Assembly (NCBI RefSeq): GCF_004216905.1 | Contig: NZ_SGXJ01000001.1 | Coordinates: forward strand, 1,612,001 to 1,676,000 | Source: Kribbella sp. VKM Ac-2569 | GTDB taxonomy: Bacteria > Actinomycetota > Actinomycetes > Propionibacteriales > Kribbellaceae | Direction: 5' to 3' | DNA length: 64,000 nucleotides | Part shown: piece after piece, positions 1-8,298 of the stretch | Layout: each line of letters starts with the position of its first letter | How positions within the stretch are numbered: the stretch's first letter is position 1 | Translations under genes and position numbers: made by a program | The notes under the pieces: generated by a model | What the model saw: only the letters and a program-made list of their open reading frames with translations | The model's database searches: none | What the model was told of the DNA's origin: nothing

Positions 1-735
1 CATCACCGACAGCGGCTGTTTGGTCCGGTCCGGCAGCACGAGCTTCGGCCAGAGGAACTCGCGCCAGGCCGCGATGATCGACAGCAGCGACACGACGCCG
101 ATGATCGGGCCGGACAACGGCAGCACCAGGGACGTGAACATCCGGAAGTTGCCGACACCGTCGATCTTCGCGGCCTCGAACAGCTCGGCCGGCAGGTTCG
201 CGAAGAACCGTCCGGTGATGATCACGTTGAAGGCACTCGCCCCGGCGGGCAGCCAGATCGCCCAGTAGGTGTTGATCAGCGACCCGCCGATGATCGGTAC
301 GTCGATCACCGTCAGATAGAGCGGCACCAGCGAGATCACGCCCGGAATGAAGAGCGTCGCCAGCAACGCGCCGTTGACGAACTTCGCGTACCCAGGGCGC
401 AGGATCGCCAGCGCATAACCACCGGTCGTTGCCACCAGCACCGACACGGCCCAGTTGCCGAGCGCGATCCAGACGGTGTTGATCAGTGCCGGCCCGACCC
501 GGAGCCGGGTCCAGGCGGTCTCGATGTTCTGCCACTGCGGTTGCCCGGACCACAGGCCGAGCGGGTTCGACGCGATGTCGCCCGGTTGGGAGATCGCCGC
601 CTTGGCCAGCCAGAGGATCGGCCCCAGCCCGGCCAGTGCGAGCAGGACCAGGATCACGACCTGACCGCTGCCGAGGGTCCACCGCACGAGCGGGCGGCTA
701 CGGTCGGCCGGAGAGATGATGCCACGATCGCTCAT
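1..735 (-). CDS. carbohydrate ABC transporter permease, MalG type (3' end outside window)
   Basis: Inner-membrane permease subunit of a sugar importer. The first 245 residues are visible and the gene runs off the window at position 1. Hydrophobic segments lie near residues 26-45, 87-108, 122-144, 155-172 and 205-224. The cytoplasmic EAA loop that docks the ATPase starts at about residue 187 (EAAKIDGVGNFRMFTSLVLP). The ATG at 733-735 overlaps the stop of the upstream permease in an ATGA junction, so the two are translationally coupled. No ATPase gene is seen here. Many actinobacterial sugar importers share one MsiK-type ATPase encoded elsewhere, and that would fit. The family call is secure; the substrate is unknown. 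Confidence 0.93.
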   Translation of the reverse strand, partial: MSDRGIISPADRSRPLVRWTLGSGQVVILVLLALAGLGPILWLAKAAISQPGDIASNPLGLWSGQPQWQNIETAWTRLRVGPALINTVWIALGNWAVSVLVATTGGYALAILRPGYAKFVNGALLATLFIPGVISLVPLYLTVIDVPIIGGSLINTYWAIWLPAGASAFNVIITGRFFANLPAELFEAAKIDGVGNFRMFTSLVLPLSGPIIGVVSLLSIIAAWREFLWPKLVLPDRTKQPLSVM

Positions 736-1619
736 GTCGTCCCCCAACGCCGGGTCAGCCGGAAGTACAGCAACGAGAGCAGCCCGAGGAAGAGCGCCAG
801 CAGGACCGACAACGCGGTCGCGCCGCCATAGTCGCCGTTGATGAAGGCGTAGTTGTAGAGCAGCATCAGGATCGTCGTGGTCGCGTTCGCCGGACCGCCG
901 CCGGTGAACAGGAACGGCTCGGTGAACACCTGGAACGTCCCGATGATCTGGAGCAGCAACGTGATCATCAGGATCGTCCGCAGCTGCGGCAACGTCACGT
1001 GCACCACCCGTCGCCAGATCGAGGCCCCGTCGATCTCGGCCGCCTCGTACAGATCCGTGCGTACGCCAGACAACGCGGCCAGGTAGATGATCATCGTCGA
1101 GCCCGCGTTGGCCCAGGTCGCCTCCAGGACGATGCTGGGCATCGCCGAGTGCGCGTCCTGCAGCCACTGGAACGGACCGAGGCCGATGCCTCGGGCAAGC
1201 GTGTTGAACAGGCCGTCGTCACTCGCGTCGTAGAACACCCTCCACAGCAGGATCGCCACCACCGGCGGCAGTACCACCGGGAGATAGGCGAGCACCGAGA
1301 ACAAGGCCCGGCCGCGGCGCAGCTCGCGGACGAAGACGGCCAGTGCGAGCGGCGCCGGGTAGCCGAACACCAACGCCAGCAGGGCGAACCAGGCCGTGTT
1401 GCGGACCGCCGTCAGCAACAGCGGGTCGGCGAGTACCTTGCGGAAGTTGCCGAACCCGACCCACTGCGCCGGCTCGACCAGGTTCGTCTGCTGGAACGCG
1501 AGGACCAGACCGCGCGCGATCGGCCACCACGAGAACAACCCGAACACCAGCAACGTCGGGATCAGGAACACCAGGGTGCTGATCCCGCCGTTGCGGATCC
1601 ATCGGGCGGTACGGGTCAC
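732..1619 (-). CDS. carbohydrate ABC transporter permease, MalF type
   Basis: Second permease of the sugar importer, 295 aa, the usual size for this family. It has six predicted membrane spans and an EAA loop starting near residue 192 (EAAEIDGASIWRRVVHVTLP). The start is GTG at 1617-1619, which overlaps the stop of the binding-protein gene (GTGA). Its own stop overlaps the ATG of the MalG-type partner. The gene order of glycosidase-like protein, binding protein, MalF and MalG is the standard one for a dedicated glycan uptake operon. The two permeases are expected to form a heterodimer. Confidence 0.94.
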   Translation of the reverse strand: MTRTARWIRNGGISTLVFLIPTLLVFGLFSWWPIARGLVLAFQQTNLVEPAQWVGFGNFRKVLADPLLLTAVRNTAWFALLALVFGYPAPLALAVFVRELRRGRALFSVLAYLPVVLPPVVAILLWRVFYDASDDGLFNTLARGIGLGPFQWLQDAHSAMPSIVLEATWANAGSTMIIYLAALSGVRTDLYEAAEIDGASIWRRVVHVTLPQLRTILMITLLLQIIGTFQVFTEPFLFTGGGPANATTTILMLLYNYAFINGDYGGATALSVLLALFLGLLSLLYFRLTRRWGTT

Positions 1620-2989
1620 GGGTTCGCCAGCAGGCCGTCGACGGCCTTCGACGAGTCAGTGAGCAGCTTGCCGATATCGGTGTCCTTCTTGGTCAGCACG
1701 GTCTGCACGACGGTGTCGAGGTTCGCGTAGACCTTCTGGCCGGCGACCGGCGGCTCGATCATCAGCTTCAGGGACGAAGCCTTGCTCGTGTACGGCGTGA
1801 AGTTCGCCTGCACCGTGTTCACGTACGGCTTGATCCACGCGTTGTACTGCTGCTGCGACGCCTCGTCGAACAGCCACAGCATCGGCAGGCCGACGGAGTG
1901 CACCTTGTCCGCGTTCGCTGCCTTGGCGTCGGTGACGGCGTGGTCCTGGTCGGTGAACTTCTCCAGCCAGAAGAACTCCGCCCACTTCACCGCCGCCTCG
2001 ACCTGCTCCTTCGAGGCCTTCGGGTTGAACATCTGTACGGCGCCACCGGTCAGCGTCCCGCCGTCCGGCGAGTTGAGCGGCAGCGGCGCGACACCGATGT
2101 CCTCGCCCTTGGCGCCCATCGTGGTGACCTCGTCGCGGTAGTCGCCCGGCGTACCGATGTACATCCCGATCTTGCCGCCGGCGAACTCCTGCTGCAGCTG
2201 CTTCTGGTTGAACAGGAAGTTGCTGCCCATCGCGTTGTCGGTCCACCGCATCTCGTGCAGGGCGGTCAGCGCGTTCTTCATCGGCGCGTCGTTGAACGCG
2301 GCCGAGGCCTTGCCACCGTCGACGTTCTCGATCTTCCCGCCGTACGTGTAGGTCATCGTGGTCAGGATCCAGCCACCGGTGTTGTTGGTGGTCATCATCG
2401 AGTAGCCGGCCTTACCGGTCTTGTCCGCGATCGCTTTCGCGTCCGTCCGCACTTCTTCCCACGTCGTCGGCGGCTTGTCCGGGTCGAGCCCGGCCTGCTT
2501 GAACAGCGCGCGGTTGTAGTTGAGGCTCATCGTGTATGCCTGCACCGGCAGCCCGAAGATCTTCCCGCTGGAGTCCTGGACGGTCTTCAGCACCTCGGGG
2601 TTGATCTTGCTGCCGATCGGCGACGCCTTCACCACGTCGGTGATGTCGGCGAGCTGCTTGCGCTCGATCAGGCCCTGTACGTCGGTGTACGGGATGGCGA
2701 CCACCGTGGGCAGCGTTCCGGCAGCCAGGTCGGCCTGGAACGTCTGCACGTCGTACCCGTACTCCGAGCCCTCGATCTTGATCTTCGGATTCGCCTTCTC
2801 GAACTCGGCGACCCGGTCGGTCCAGGTCTTCAGCGCGGCCGCCTGGTCGGGCGTCGGCTTCTGCCCGACCTTGATCGTCACCGTGCCGTCGGCCTTCGTG
2901 CCTTCGGCACCAGATTCTGACGAGCAGGCGGTGGCGCCAAGCATCACCAATGCGGCGACTACCCCTGTTGTCCGTCGTGTGGTCAGCAC
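1616..2989 (-). CDS. extracellular sugar-binding lipoprotein of ABC importer
   Basis: Family 1 solute-binding protein of about 457 aa that should capture sugar outside the cell. The N-terminus has basic residues, a hydrophobic stretch and a lipobox-like ATAC followed by a Ser/Glu/Gly linker, so it is probably lipid-anchored. The -3 residue is Ala, slightly off consensus. An in-frame ATG at 2993-2995 exists, but the ribosome binding site AGGAG (2996-3000) abuts it directly. The GTG two codons later (2987-2989) has the ideal 6-nt spacing and is preferred. The AGGAG overlaps the stop of the upstream glycosidase gene, so the genes are tightly coupled. The substrate cannot be read from sequence. 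Confidence 0.9.
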   Translation of the reverse strand: MLTTRRTTGVVAALVMLGATACSSESGAEGTKADGTVTIKVGQKPTPDQAAALKTWTDRVAEFEKANPKIKIEGSEYGYDVQTFQADLAAGTLPTVVAIPYTDVQGLIERKQLADITDVVKASPIGSKINPEVLKTVQDSSGKIFGLPVQAYTMSLNYNRALFKQAGLDPDKPPTTWEEVRTDAKAIADKTGKAGYSMMTTNNTGGWILTTMTYTYGGKIENVDGGKASAAFNDAPMKNALTALHEMRWTDNAMGSNFLFNQKQLQQEFAGGKIGMYIGTPGDYRDEVTTMGAKGEDIGVAPLPLNSPDGGTLTGGAVQMFNPKASKEQVEAAVKWAEFFWLEKFTDQDHAVTDAKAANADKVHSVGLPMLWLFDEASQQQYNAWIKPYVNTVQANFTPYTSKASSLKLMIEPPVAGQKVYANLDTVVQTVLTKKDTDIGKLLTDSSKAVDGLLANP

Positions 2990-2998
2990 GTGCATCTC

Positions 2999-5900
2999 CT
3001 AACTGATGAACGTTCCGGGCAGGAACAAGGTCGTGGTCTTTCCGGTGACGATGCCGCTCGCCCACTGCAGCGCGCCCGCACGCCCGGCACCGTCGTTCTC
3101 GTTCAGGGCAAGGGATATCGCGACCGGTCCGGTCGGTTGGCTCTGGAACCCGAGCGCCGCCCACGGGATCTGCACCTGGTACGACGTGATGCCATCGGCG
3201 CGCGTGATCGCGGCCGTCGCGCCTGGCGTCGTACCGGTCGGGCTGCCGTCCGAGGTGCCGAAGGTGTAGACGGCCGGACCGGTCGGCAGCAGCGCGGCGC
3301 CGATCTCGGTCGCGGTCGCGTTCTCGCCGGGCAGTCCGTTGCTGACCGCGAACTGCAGGCTGTCGCCCCGCCACAGGTTCGGCGCGGTCTCGGTCTGCGC
3401 GAACACGTCATCGGTGACCGCCGCATTGAGGATCAGTCCGGTGGCGTCGTACTGGAAGTTGGCAGTGCCCGACAGGTCGGCGGCGCCACCCCAGGGGCGG
3501 GTGAACGCGATCCAGCTGGCGTCCGTCGCCAGGTTGATCGAGCTGGCCGGGGTCGTTGCCGAGGGCACGATCGGGTTGAAGGCGGTGGTGCCTTTGGCGG
3601 AGATCTTGTTGCCGTCGGAGGTGGTGAGATCGACCGTGTAGGCGTAGGCCTTCCACGGTGCCAGGCCGGTGACCGGGATGGCGATCGTTGCCTTCTGCCC
3701 CGGTTCGATCGACTGACCGGCGCCGGCGGTTCCGTGTTGGCCGGCGATGGTCCAGGTCAGGTCCTGGATCGTCGCGGCCGTGGCCGCTCTTGTGTTGGTG
3801 AGCTCGACGCCGAGAGCGGTCTGCAGGTCGGACGTGAGCTGTGGAAGGACGCGGATCTTGGTCGCCGGTTCGACACTGGTCCAGGCGACCAGGCGGGCGG
3901 TGGGCTTGCCGTCGCGCGCGACCGTCGCGACCACGTGCCGCAAACCGAGGGTGTCACTCGGCGGGATCGGGATCGTGACCGTGGTGTCGTTGCCCGGCGT
4001 CACCAGGACGCGCTCGGTCCGGCCCGCGACCGTCACCTCACGCGGACCGAGGTTGGCCACGGCACCTTTCAGGGTGACCGTGACCGCCGTGGGCTCCTGC
4101 GAGTTGGACGGGTCCGCGGCCGCGATCGTCAGCTGCGGCGCGGTCTGCTGGGTGACCGAGGTGGCGGGTCCCTTGACGAAGACCGGGTCCTGGTCGACGG
4201 TCAGATTCACAGCGCCGGCGGTCGGGGTCAGGGTGGTCTTGTGGCCGTACATGTCGGTCACTTCGAGCGGGGTTGTCGTGTTGAGTTTCACCGATGACGT
4301 GCCGGCGGCGGTCGACCACAGGACGCGGGTGGTCGACGTACCGGAACCGAAGCGGTACGAGTACAGCGGTGACGGCAGGGTGTCGCGGCCGCTGTAGGCG
4401 AGACCGGTCAGCGCACGGATCGTGGTTGCCTTCGCGACCAGGCCCGGCTTCGGCGCCATCCCGGCGATCGGTCCGGCAGGTGCCTGCAGGAGACCGAAGG
4501 TGCTTTCCTTGTCGTCCAGGTTCGTGCCGTCGTTCAGAGCGTCGTACCAGTAGAACTGGCTGACGTTGCTGGCGACCATGATCGTGTCGGTGCGGATGGA
4601 CTTGCGGGCCTGGTCGATCATCGATCCGCCGAAGCTTGGCGCGGTCGGGTAGCCCTCCTCGCTGACCCAGATCGGCTTGCCGGAGCCGCCGTTCGCGTTG
4701 GCCGCGGTGCGCAGGCTCTGGAGCTGCGTGTCCAGGTCACCCTCGGGGCCGGCGAACGTGTAGATGTGCGCGTTGATCGAATCCAGGTAGGCCAGGCCGC
4801 CGTTGGACAGCACCTGGTCGCGGAAGGACGTGTCGCCCTTGTTCGGCCCGATGTCGGCGATGACGTTCGCGCTCGGGTTGTCCGCGTGGGTCTGCTCGTA
4901 CGCCGCCTTCATCAGCTGCACGAAGCACGCGCCGGTCACGCCACAGGCACTGTCGTTGAAGCCGGGCTGGTAGTACTCGTTGTAGGTCTCGATGTCGTTC
5001 GTGGTGCCGGCGAAGTGCTTGAGCCAGAAGCTCTGGTACCGGCCGAACCCGGCGAGTCCTTCGGGGGTGCTCGGGGTCTTGCCGCCGTCGTACAGCGCGT
5101 TGCGGTAACCGGTCACGAGCAGCGGGCGGATGCCGTTCGCCTTCGCGTCCGCGATCATCGCGTCGTACTGCGGCTCGACCGTGTAGTTGCCCGGTGTCCC
5201 GGATTCGACGTGTCCCCACTCGAGGCTGTCCCGGATGTGCGAGAAGCCGGCCAGGGCGAGCGTCCGGATCAAGGCGCCGCTGAGGTTGTAGTAGTGGTTC
5301 ATGTGGGTGTTCACGCCCCACTTGCCCGTGGGGGACTGGATTCCCGCGGGTAGCGGTGAGATGACGGCGAGCGTCGTACCGACGACTGTCGCTCCGGCGG
5401 TGAGGCGGAGGTTGTAGAAGCCGGGGCCGAGGGCTGCCGTGCTGATCGAGCCGTTCGTGGTGTTGCCTGAGGCAACGGGCAGGTACTGGTCGTCGGTGAT
5501 GCTCCAGGCGACTGAGGGCGCCGTCGAGGTAAGGGTGACGCTGCCCGAGCCCTGGGTGAAGACGAGGCTCTGGTTCGTGACCATGATGCCGGTCGTGTCC
5601 GCGAACGAGATGCTCACCGACGAAATGCAGACCGAGCTGATGACTCCACCAGGAGCATTGGCCATCAGCCGGACATCGGCGCCGTTGGCGCGATTCTGGA
5701 AGTTGACGTTGGACATCCGGAACTGGGTGGACGCCCAAGCGCCGGTGCCGGGGAAGACGAACCACGGCAGCGGGGTGAAGGCCGAGCTGACGCTGTCGTA
5801 CTGCGCGGTGAGCTGCTGGCCCGGGGTGTCGAAGTAGTTGACCGTGAGCACCGCGTCGGTCGCGCCGGCCGGGATCCGGGTCGCGTCGATGTTCAGGTAG

Positions 5901-6154
5901 ATGTACTGGTCCTTCAGCTCCTGGCTGGTCTGCCAGCAGGGAACCCCGAGGCGGCTCGACGCCGCGTGCTCCGGGACCTTGTCCGGGTCTCCCGGCCAGG
6001 CGGCCATCCCGTCCGCGGCGACCGGGTTGGTGAAGACGATGCCGGGGTTGGTCGCCGCCTCTGCAGGCGCCCCCGACTGCACGGCGACCAGCGCGCCGGC
6101 GGCCAAAGCTCCACCGGCCAGCACCGCGAGCACCTTCCGAACCGGACCGAGCAT
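2999..6154 (-). CDS. secreted multidomain glycosidase-like protein with C-terminal CBM9-like domain
   Basis: A protein of 1051 aa with a Sec signal peptide (residues 1 to about 33, ending AEAA), so it is exported. Residues about 40-275 look like beta-sandwich modules. A TIM-barrel-like region follows, from about 280 to 590. It carries an Asn-Glu pair near residue 391 (IETYNEYYQPGF) and a second Glu near 497 (IWVSEEGYPT), the acid/base and nucleophile arrangement of clan GH-A glycosidases such as GH39. Residues from about 865 to the end (WIAFTRPWGG, later DDVFAQTE and WRGDSLQFAV) resemble CBM9-type sugar-binding domains. It is first in an operon with a sugar importer, 9 nt before the binding-protein start, so it probably releases the imported sugar. 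The exact GH family and substrate are unknown. The ATG at 6154 has the ribosome binding site GAGAGGAA. Confidence 0.8.
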   Translation of the reverse strand: MLGPVRKVLAVLAGGALAAGALVAVQSGAPAEAATNPGIVFTNPVAADGMAAWPGDPDKVPEHAASSRLGVPCWQTSQELKDQYIYLNIDATRIPAGATDAVLTVNYFDTPGQQLTAQYDSVSSAFTPLPWFVFPGTGAWASTQFRMSNVNFQNRANGADVRLMANAPGGVISSVCISSVSISFADTTGIMVTNQSLVFTQGSGSVTLTSTAPSVAWSITDDQYLPVASGNTTNGSISTAALGPGFYNLRLTAGATVVGTTLAVISPLPAGIQSPTGKWGVNTHMNHYYNLSGALIRTLALAGFSHIRDSLEWGHVESGTPGNYTVEPQYDAMIADAKANGIRPLLVTGYRNALYDGGKTPSTPEGLAGFGRYQSFWLKHFAGTTNDIETYNEYYQPGFNDSACGVTGACFVQLMKAAYEQTHADNPSANVIADIGPNKGDTSFRDQVLSNGGLAYLDSINAHIYTFAGPEGDLDTQLQSLRTAANANGGSGKPIWVSEEGYPTAPSFGGSMIDQARKSIRTDTIMVASNVSQFYWYDALNDGTNLDDKESTFGLLQAPAGPIAGMAPKPGLVAKATTIRALTGLAYSGRDTLPSPLYSYRFGSGTSTTRVLWSTAAGTSSVKLNTTTPLEVTDMYGHKTTLTPTAGAVNLTVDQDPVFVKGPATSVTQQTAPQLTIAAADPSNSQEPTAVTVTLKGAVANLGPREVTVAGRTERVLVTPGNDTTVTIPIPPSDTLGLRHVVATVARDGKPTARLVAWTSVEPATKIRVLPQLTSDLQTALGVELTNTRAATAATIQDLTWTIAGQHGTAGAGQSIEPGQKATIAIPVTGLAPWKAYAYTVDLTTSDGNKISAKGTTAFNPIVPSATTPASSINLATDASWIAFTRPWGGAADLSGTANFQYDATGLILNAAVTDDVFAQTETAPNLWRGDSLQFAVSNGLPGENATATEIGAALLPTGPAVYTFGTSDGSPTGTTPGATAAITRADGITSYQVQIPWAALGFQSQPTGPVAISLALNENDGAGRAGALQWASGIVTGKTTTLFLPGTFIS

Positions 6155-6173
6155 GGGCGGTTCCTCTCGTCGA

Positions 6174-6189
6174 GTTCACATACATGAAC
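6174..6189. promoter_or_regulatory. candidate IclR-type operator in front of the glycosidase/ABC operon
   Basis: GTTCACATACATGAAC is an inverted repeat with arms GTTCA and TGAAC. It lies 20-35 nt upstream of the start codon at 6154, close to where transcription of the operon must begin. A near copy stands upstream of the IclR-type gene (7129-7144). Binding there would block the operon promoter. This is inferred from the shared sequence only. Confidence 0.55.
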
Positions 6190-6289
6190 GCTGTCTGTGA
6201 TGCTGAACGACGAAAAGGTAGGGCGAGGCACAGGAACGTGTCAACGGTTCAACTGTTCGGCCCGGCGCGGCAGCCCGGTTCGGGCTGGT

Positions 6290-7081
6290 TCAGGCGCCTG
6301 GGAGGCGGCGGAGAGTGCCGCCGATCTCGTCGGCGTGCTCGAGCAGCGCCTGGACCACGTCACGCTGATGCGCGTCGGTGAAACGGGTCAGCGGAATCGA
6401 GCAGCTGAGCCCGTACGTCGCCGGCCGCCCGTACGGGATCGCGACCGCGATGCTGCCCAGGCCGAGCGAATCCTGCTCCCGTTCCGCGGCCCAGCCACGG
6501 ACCCGGATGTCCTGGAGTTCGAGCGCGAGCGACTTGTGATCGGAGATCGTGTGCTGCGTCTCCGTCGCGAGCTCGGCCGGGATCCGCTCCCCGACCTCCT
6601 CGGGCGAGAGTTGCGCGAGCAGCACCTGCCCGAGAGCAGTCGAGTGCGCCGGCATCCGGCGACCGACCCGCGATCCACTGCGCAAGATGTGCATCGACTC
6701 GCGACTCGCCAGGTAGACCACATCGGCACCGTCGAGCCGCGCCAGATGAACGGTCTCGTTGAGATGCGCGCGCAACGCGGCAAGGTGCGGAGTCGCGACC
6801 TGATTGACCACGTCCCGGTCCAGGAACGCCGTCCCCACGAGAAGGGCGCGGACGCCGATCCCGTACGCCGTACCGCGGTCGTCGGACTCGACCCACCCGG
6901 CACCGACCAGCGTCCGCAACAACATGTGGATGCTGGACTTCGGATAACCCAATTGGCTCGCCAGTTCGGTCAGGGTCAGCCGTCGCGGGGCCTGCGCCAG
7001 CGCCTCCAGCAGCTCCACCGTCCGAGCCGCCGACTTCACCCCACCAGGTACCTCGGCTCGCTTCGCGGCTCCGTCGCTCAT
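6290..7081 (-). CDS. IclR family transcriptional regulator
   Basis: DNA-binding regulator of 263 aa, the normal IclR length. The N-terminal winged HTH is at about residues 14-75 (KSAARTVELLEALAQ, LTLTELASQLGYPKSS). The effector-binding domain follows (HLNETVHLARLDG, GRRMPAHSTALGQVLLA, near the end YGLSCSIPLTRF). The frame stays open upstream, but the ATG at 7079-7081 is preceded by a purine-rich GGGAGGAGG and gives the standard family start. It sits directly upstream of the glycosidase/ABC operon, which it probably controls in response to a sugar or its breakdown product. Its own promoter carries the same palindrome, so it is probably autoregulated. Confidence 0.93.
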   Translation of the reverse strand: MSDGAAKRAEVPGGVKSAARTVELLEALAQAPRRLTLTELASQLGYPKSSIHMLLRTLVGAGWVESDDRGTAYGIGVRALLVGTAFLDRDVVNQVATPHLAALRAHLNETVHLARLDGADVVYLASRESMHILRSGSRVGRRMPAHSTALGQVLLAQLSPEEVGERIPAELATETQHTISDHKSLALELQDIRVRGWAAEREQDSLGLGSIAVAIPYGRPATYGLSCSIPLTRFTDAHQRDVVQALLEHADEIGGTLRRLPGA

Positions 7082-7128
7082 CTCCCCCGCCTCCTCCCGA
7101 AACGCCTCAGTTCGGTATATCAGATCAC

Positions 7129-7144
7129 GTTCGCATACCTGAAC
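7129..7144. promoter_or_regulatory. candidate IclR-type operator in front of the regulator gene
   Basis: GTTCGCATACCTGAAC matches the site at 6174-6189 in 14 of 16 positions, with arms GTTC and GAAC. On the minus strand it overlaps a plausible -35 (TTCAGG). An 18-nt spacer then leads to TATACC, which fits as a -10. A weaker half-match (GTTCGGTATATCAGAT) lies at 7110-7125. The site is between the divergent IclR and DinB-like genes and could affect both. Confidence 0.55.
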
Positions 7145-7174
7145 AGCGAGCGAGAGACAGCCACACTGTAGACC

Positions 7175-7690
7175 GTGAAGAACTATCCGAACGTCACAGC
7201 CGACGAACGGCGATCCCTCGAGCAGTTCCTCGACTTCCACCGCGCCGGCGTACTGCAGACACTCGACGACGTCAGCGACACCGAGGCCACGACCCGGCTG
7301 TTCCCGGCGACAGAGCTGACCGTGGGCGGGATCGTCAAGCATCTGGCCGCTATGGAGGATCTGTGGTTCAGCCACAAGTTGCTCGACGTGCCGTCGGCCG
7401 AACCGTGGCGGTCGGCGCCGTTCGACCAGGACCCCGACTGGGAGTTCCACTCGGCGGCCGGCAACACGGTCGCGGAGCTCCGCGAGCTGTACGAGAACGC
7501 CTGCGACGCCAGCCGGAAGATCGCGGCGCAGGTCGAGTCGCTCGACGAACTCGCCGTACGGGCGTCGTTCGGGGAGAAGCTCGTGAGTCTGCGGTGGATC
7601 TACCTGCACATGCTCGAGGAGACCGCGCAACATCGCGGACACCTCGACCTGCTGATGGACGCAGTGCGTCAGGCGAGGCCGAGTCGGTAG
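7175..7690 (+). CDS. DinB family (DUF664-like) metal-binding protein
   Basis: Four-helix DinB-fold protein of 171 aa. The three His expected to bind the metal are His56 (IVKHLAAMEDLW), His153 and His156 (EETAQHRGHLDLL). In actinobacteria this fold includes mycothiol-dependent transferases and detoxification enzymes; the specific reaction here is not known. The GTG start at 7175 has no ribosome binding site, so the message may be leaderless. It is divergent from the IclR gene, and its last 22 nt overlap the 3' end of the convergent response-regulator gene. Confidence 0.85.
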   Translation: MKNYPNVTADERRSLEQFLDFHRAGVLQTLDDVSDTEATTRLFPATELTVGGIVKHLAAMEDLWFSHKLLDVPSAEPWRSAPFDQDPDWEFHSAAGNTVAELRELYENACDASRKIAAQVESLDELAVRASFGEKLVSLRWIYLHMLEETAQHRGHLDLLMDAVRQARPSR

Positions 7691-8298
7691 GCATACGCGA
7701 CTGCCTGGGCGCGGTCGCGGAGGTTGGCCTTGGCGAAGAGGTGGTTGATGTGGGTCTTCACCGTGGCCTCGCTGACAACCAGGTGGCGGGCGATCTCGGT
7801 GTTGGAGAGGCCCTCGGCGATCAGCCGCAATACCTCGACCTCGCGCGGCGTGAGCCCCGAAACCCTGGCTTCAGTCCGTTTGGCCGTGCCCTCGATCAGC
7901 CGGCGCTGTACGTCAGCGTCGACGATCGACTGACCGGCGGCGGCCGCCTGGAGAGCCCGGCCGATCGACTCCGCGTCCGCATCCTTCGTGAGGAATCCGC
8001 GCGCACCGGCCCGCAGCGCGGACAGCACCGAGTCGTCGTCGCTGTACGTCGTGAGTACGACGACCTCGGTCCGCGGATGGTCGGCCCGCACGCGCCGGGT
8101 CGCCTCCACACCGTCCATGGTCGGCATCCGCAGATCGACAAGCAGTACGTCCGGGTCGTGCTCCGCCACCAGCTCGACCGCTTCGAGGCCGTCCGACGCG
8201 GCCGCGATCACGTCGATCCCGGGCAGCAGCTTGAGCAACGTCACCAGCCCGTCGCGCACCACGGTCTGGTCGTCCGCGACCACCACTCGCACACTCAC
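7669..8298 (-). CDS. NarL/LuxR-type response regulator
   Basis: Cytoplasmic two-component regulator of 209 aa. The receiver domain has the acidic pair DD at 9-10, the phosphoacceptor Asp55 (VLLVDLRMP) and a TKD motif near 105. The C-terminal LuxR-type HTH is at about residues 145-205 (LTPREVEVLRLIAEGLSNTEIARHL in segments, then SEATVKTHINHL). The GTG start overlaps the stop of the histidine kinase gene (GTGA), so the two are co-translated. Target genes are not known. The membrane protein gene at the head of the operon is a natural candidate. Confidence 0.95.
   Translation of the reverse strand: MSVRVVVADDQTVVRDGLVTLLKLLPGIDVIAAASDGLEAVELVAEHDPDVLLVDLRMPTMDGVEATRRVRADHPRTEVVVLTTYSDDDSVLSALRAGARGFLTKDADAESIGRALQAAAAGQSIVDADVQRRLIEGTAKRTEARVSGLTPREVEVLRLIAEGLSNTEIARHLVVSEATVKTHINHLFAKANLRDRAQAVAYAYRLGLA

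Noticed and set aside
6290..7642. An IclR-type protein starting near 7642 with a 190-residue N-terminal extension
   Set aside because: The extension runs antisense through the DinB-like gene and the operator region. The ATG at 7081 has a strong purine-rich ribosome binding site and gives the normal family length.
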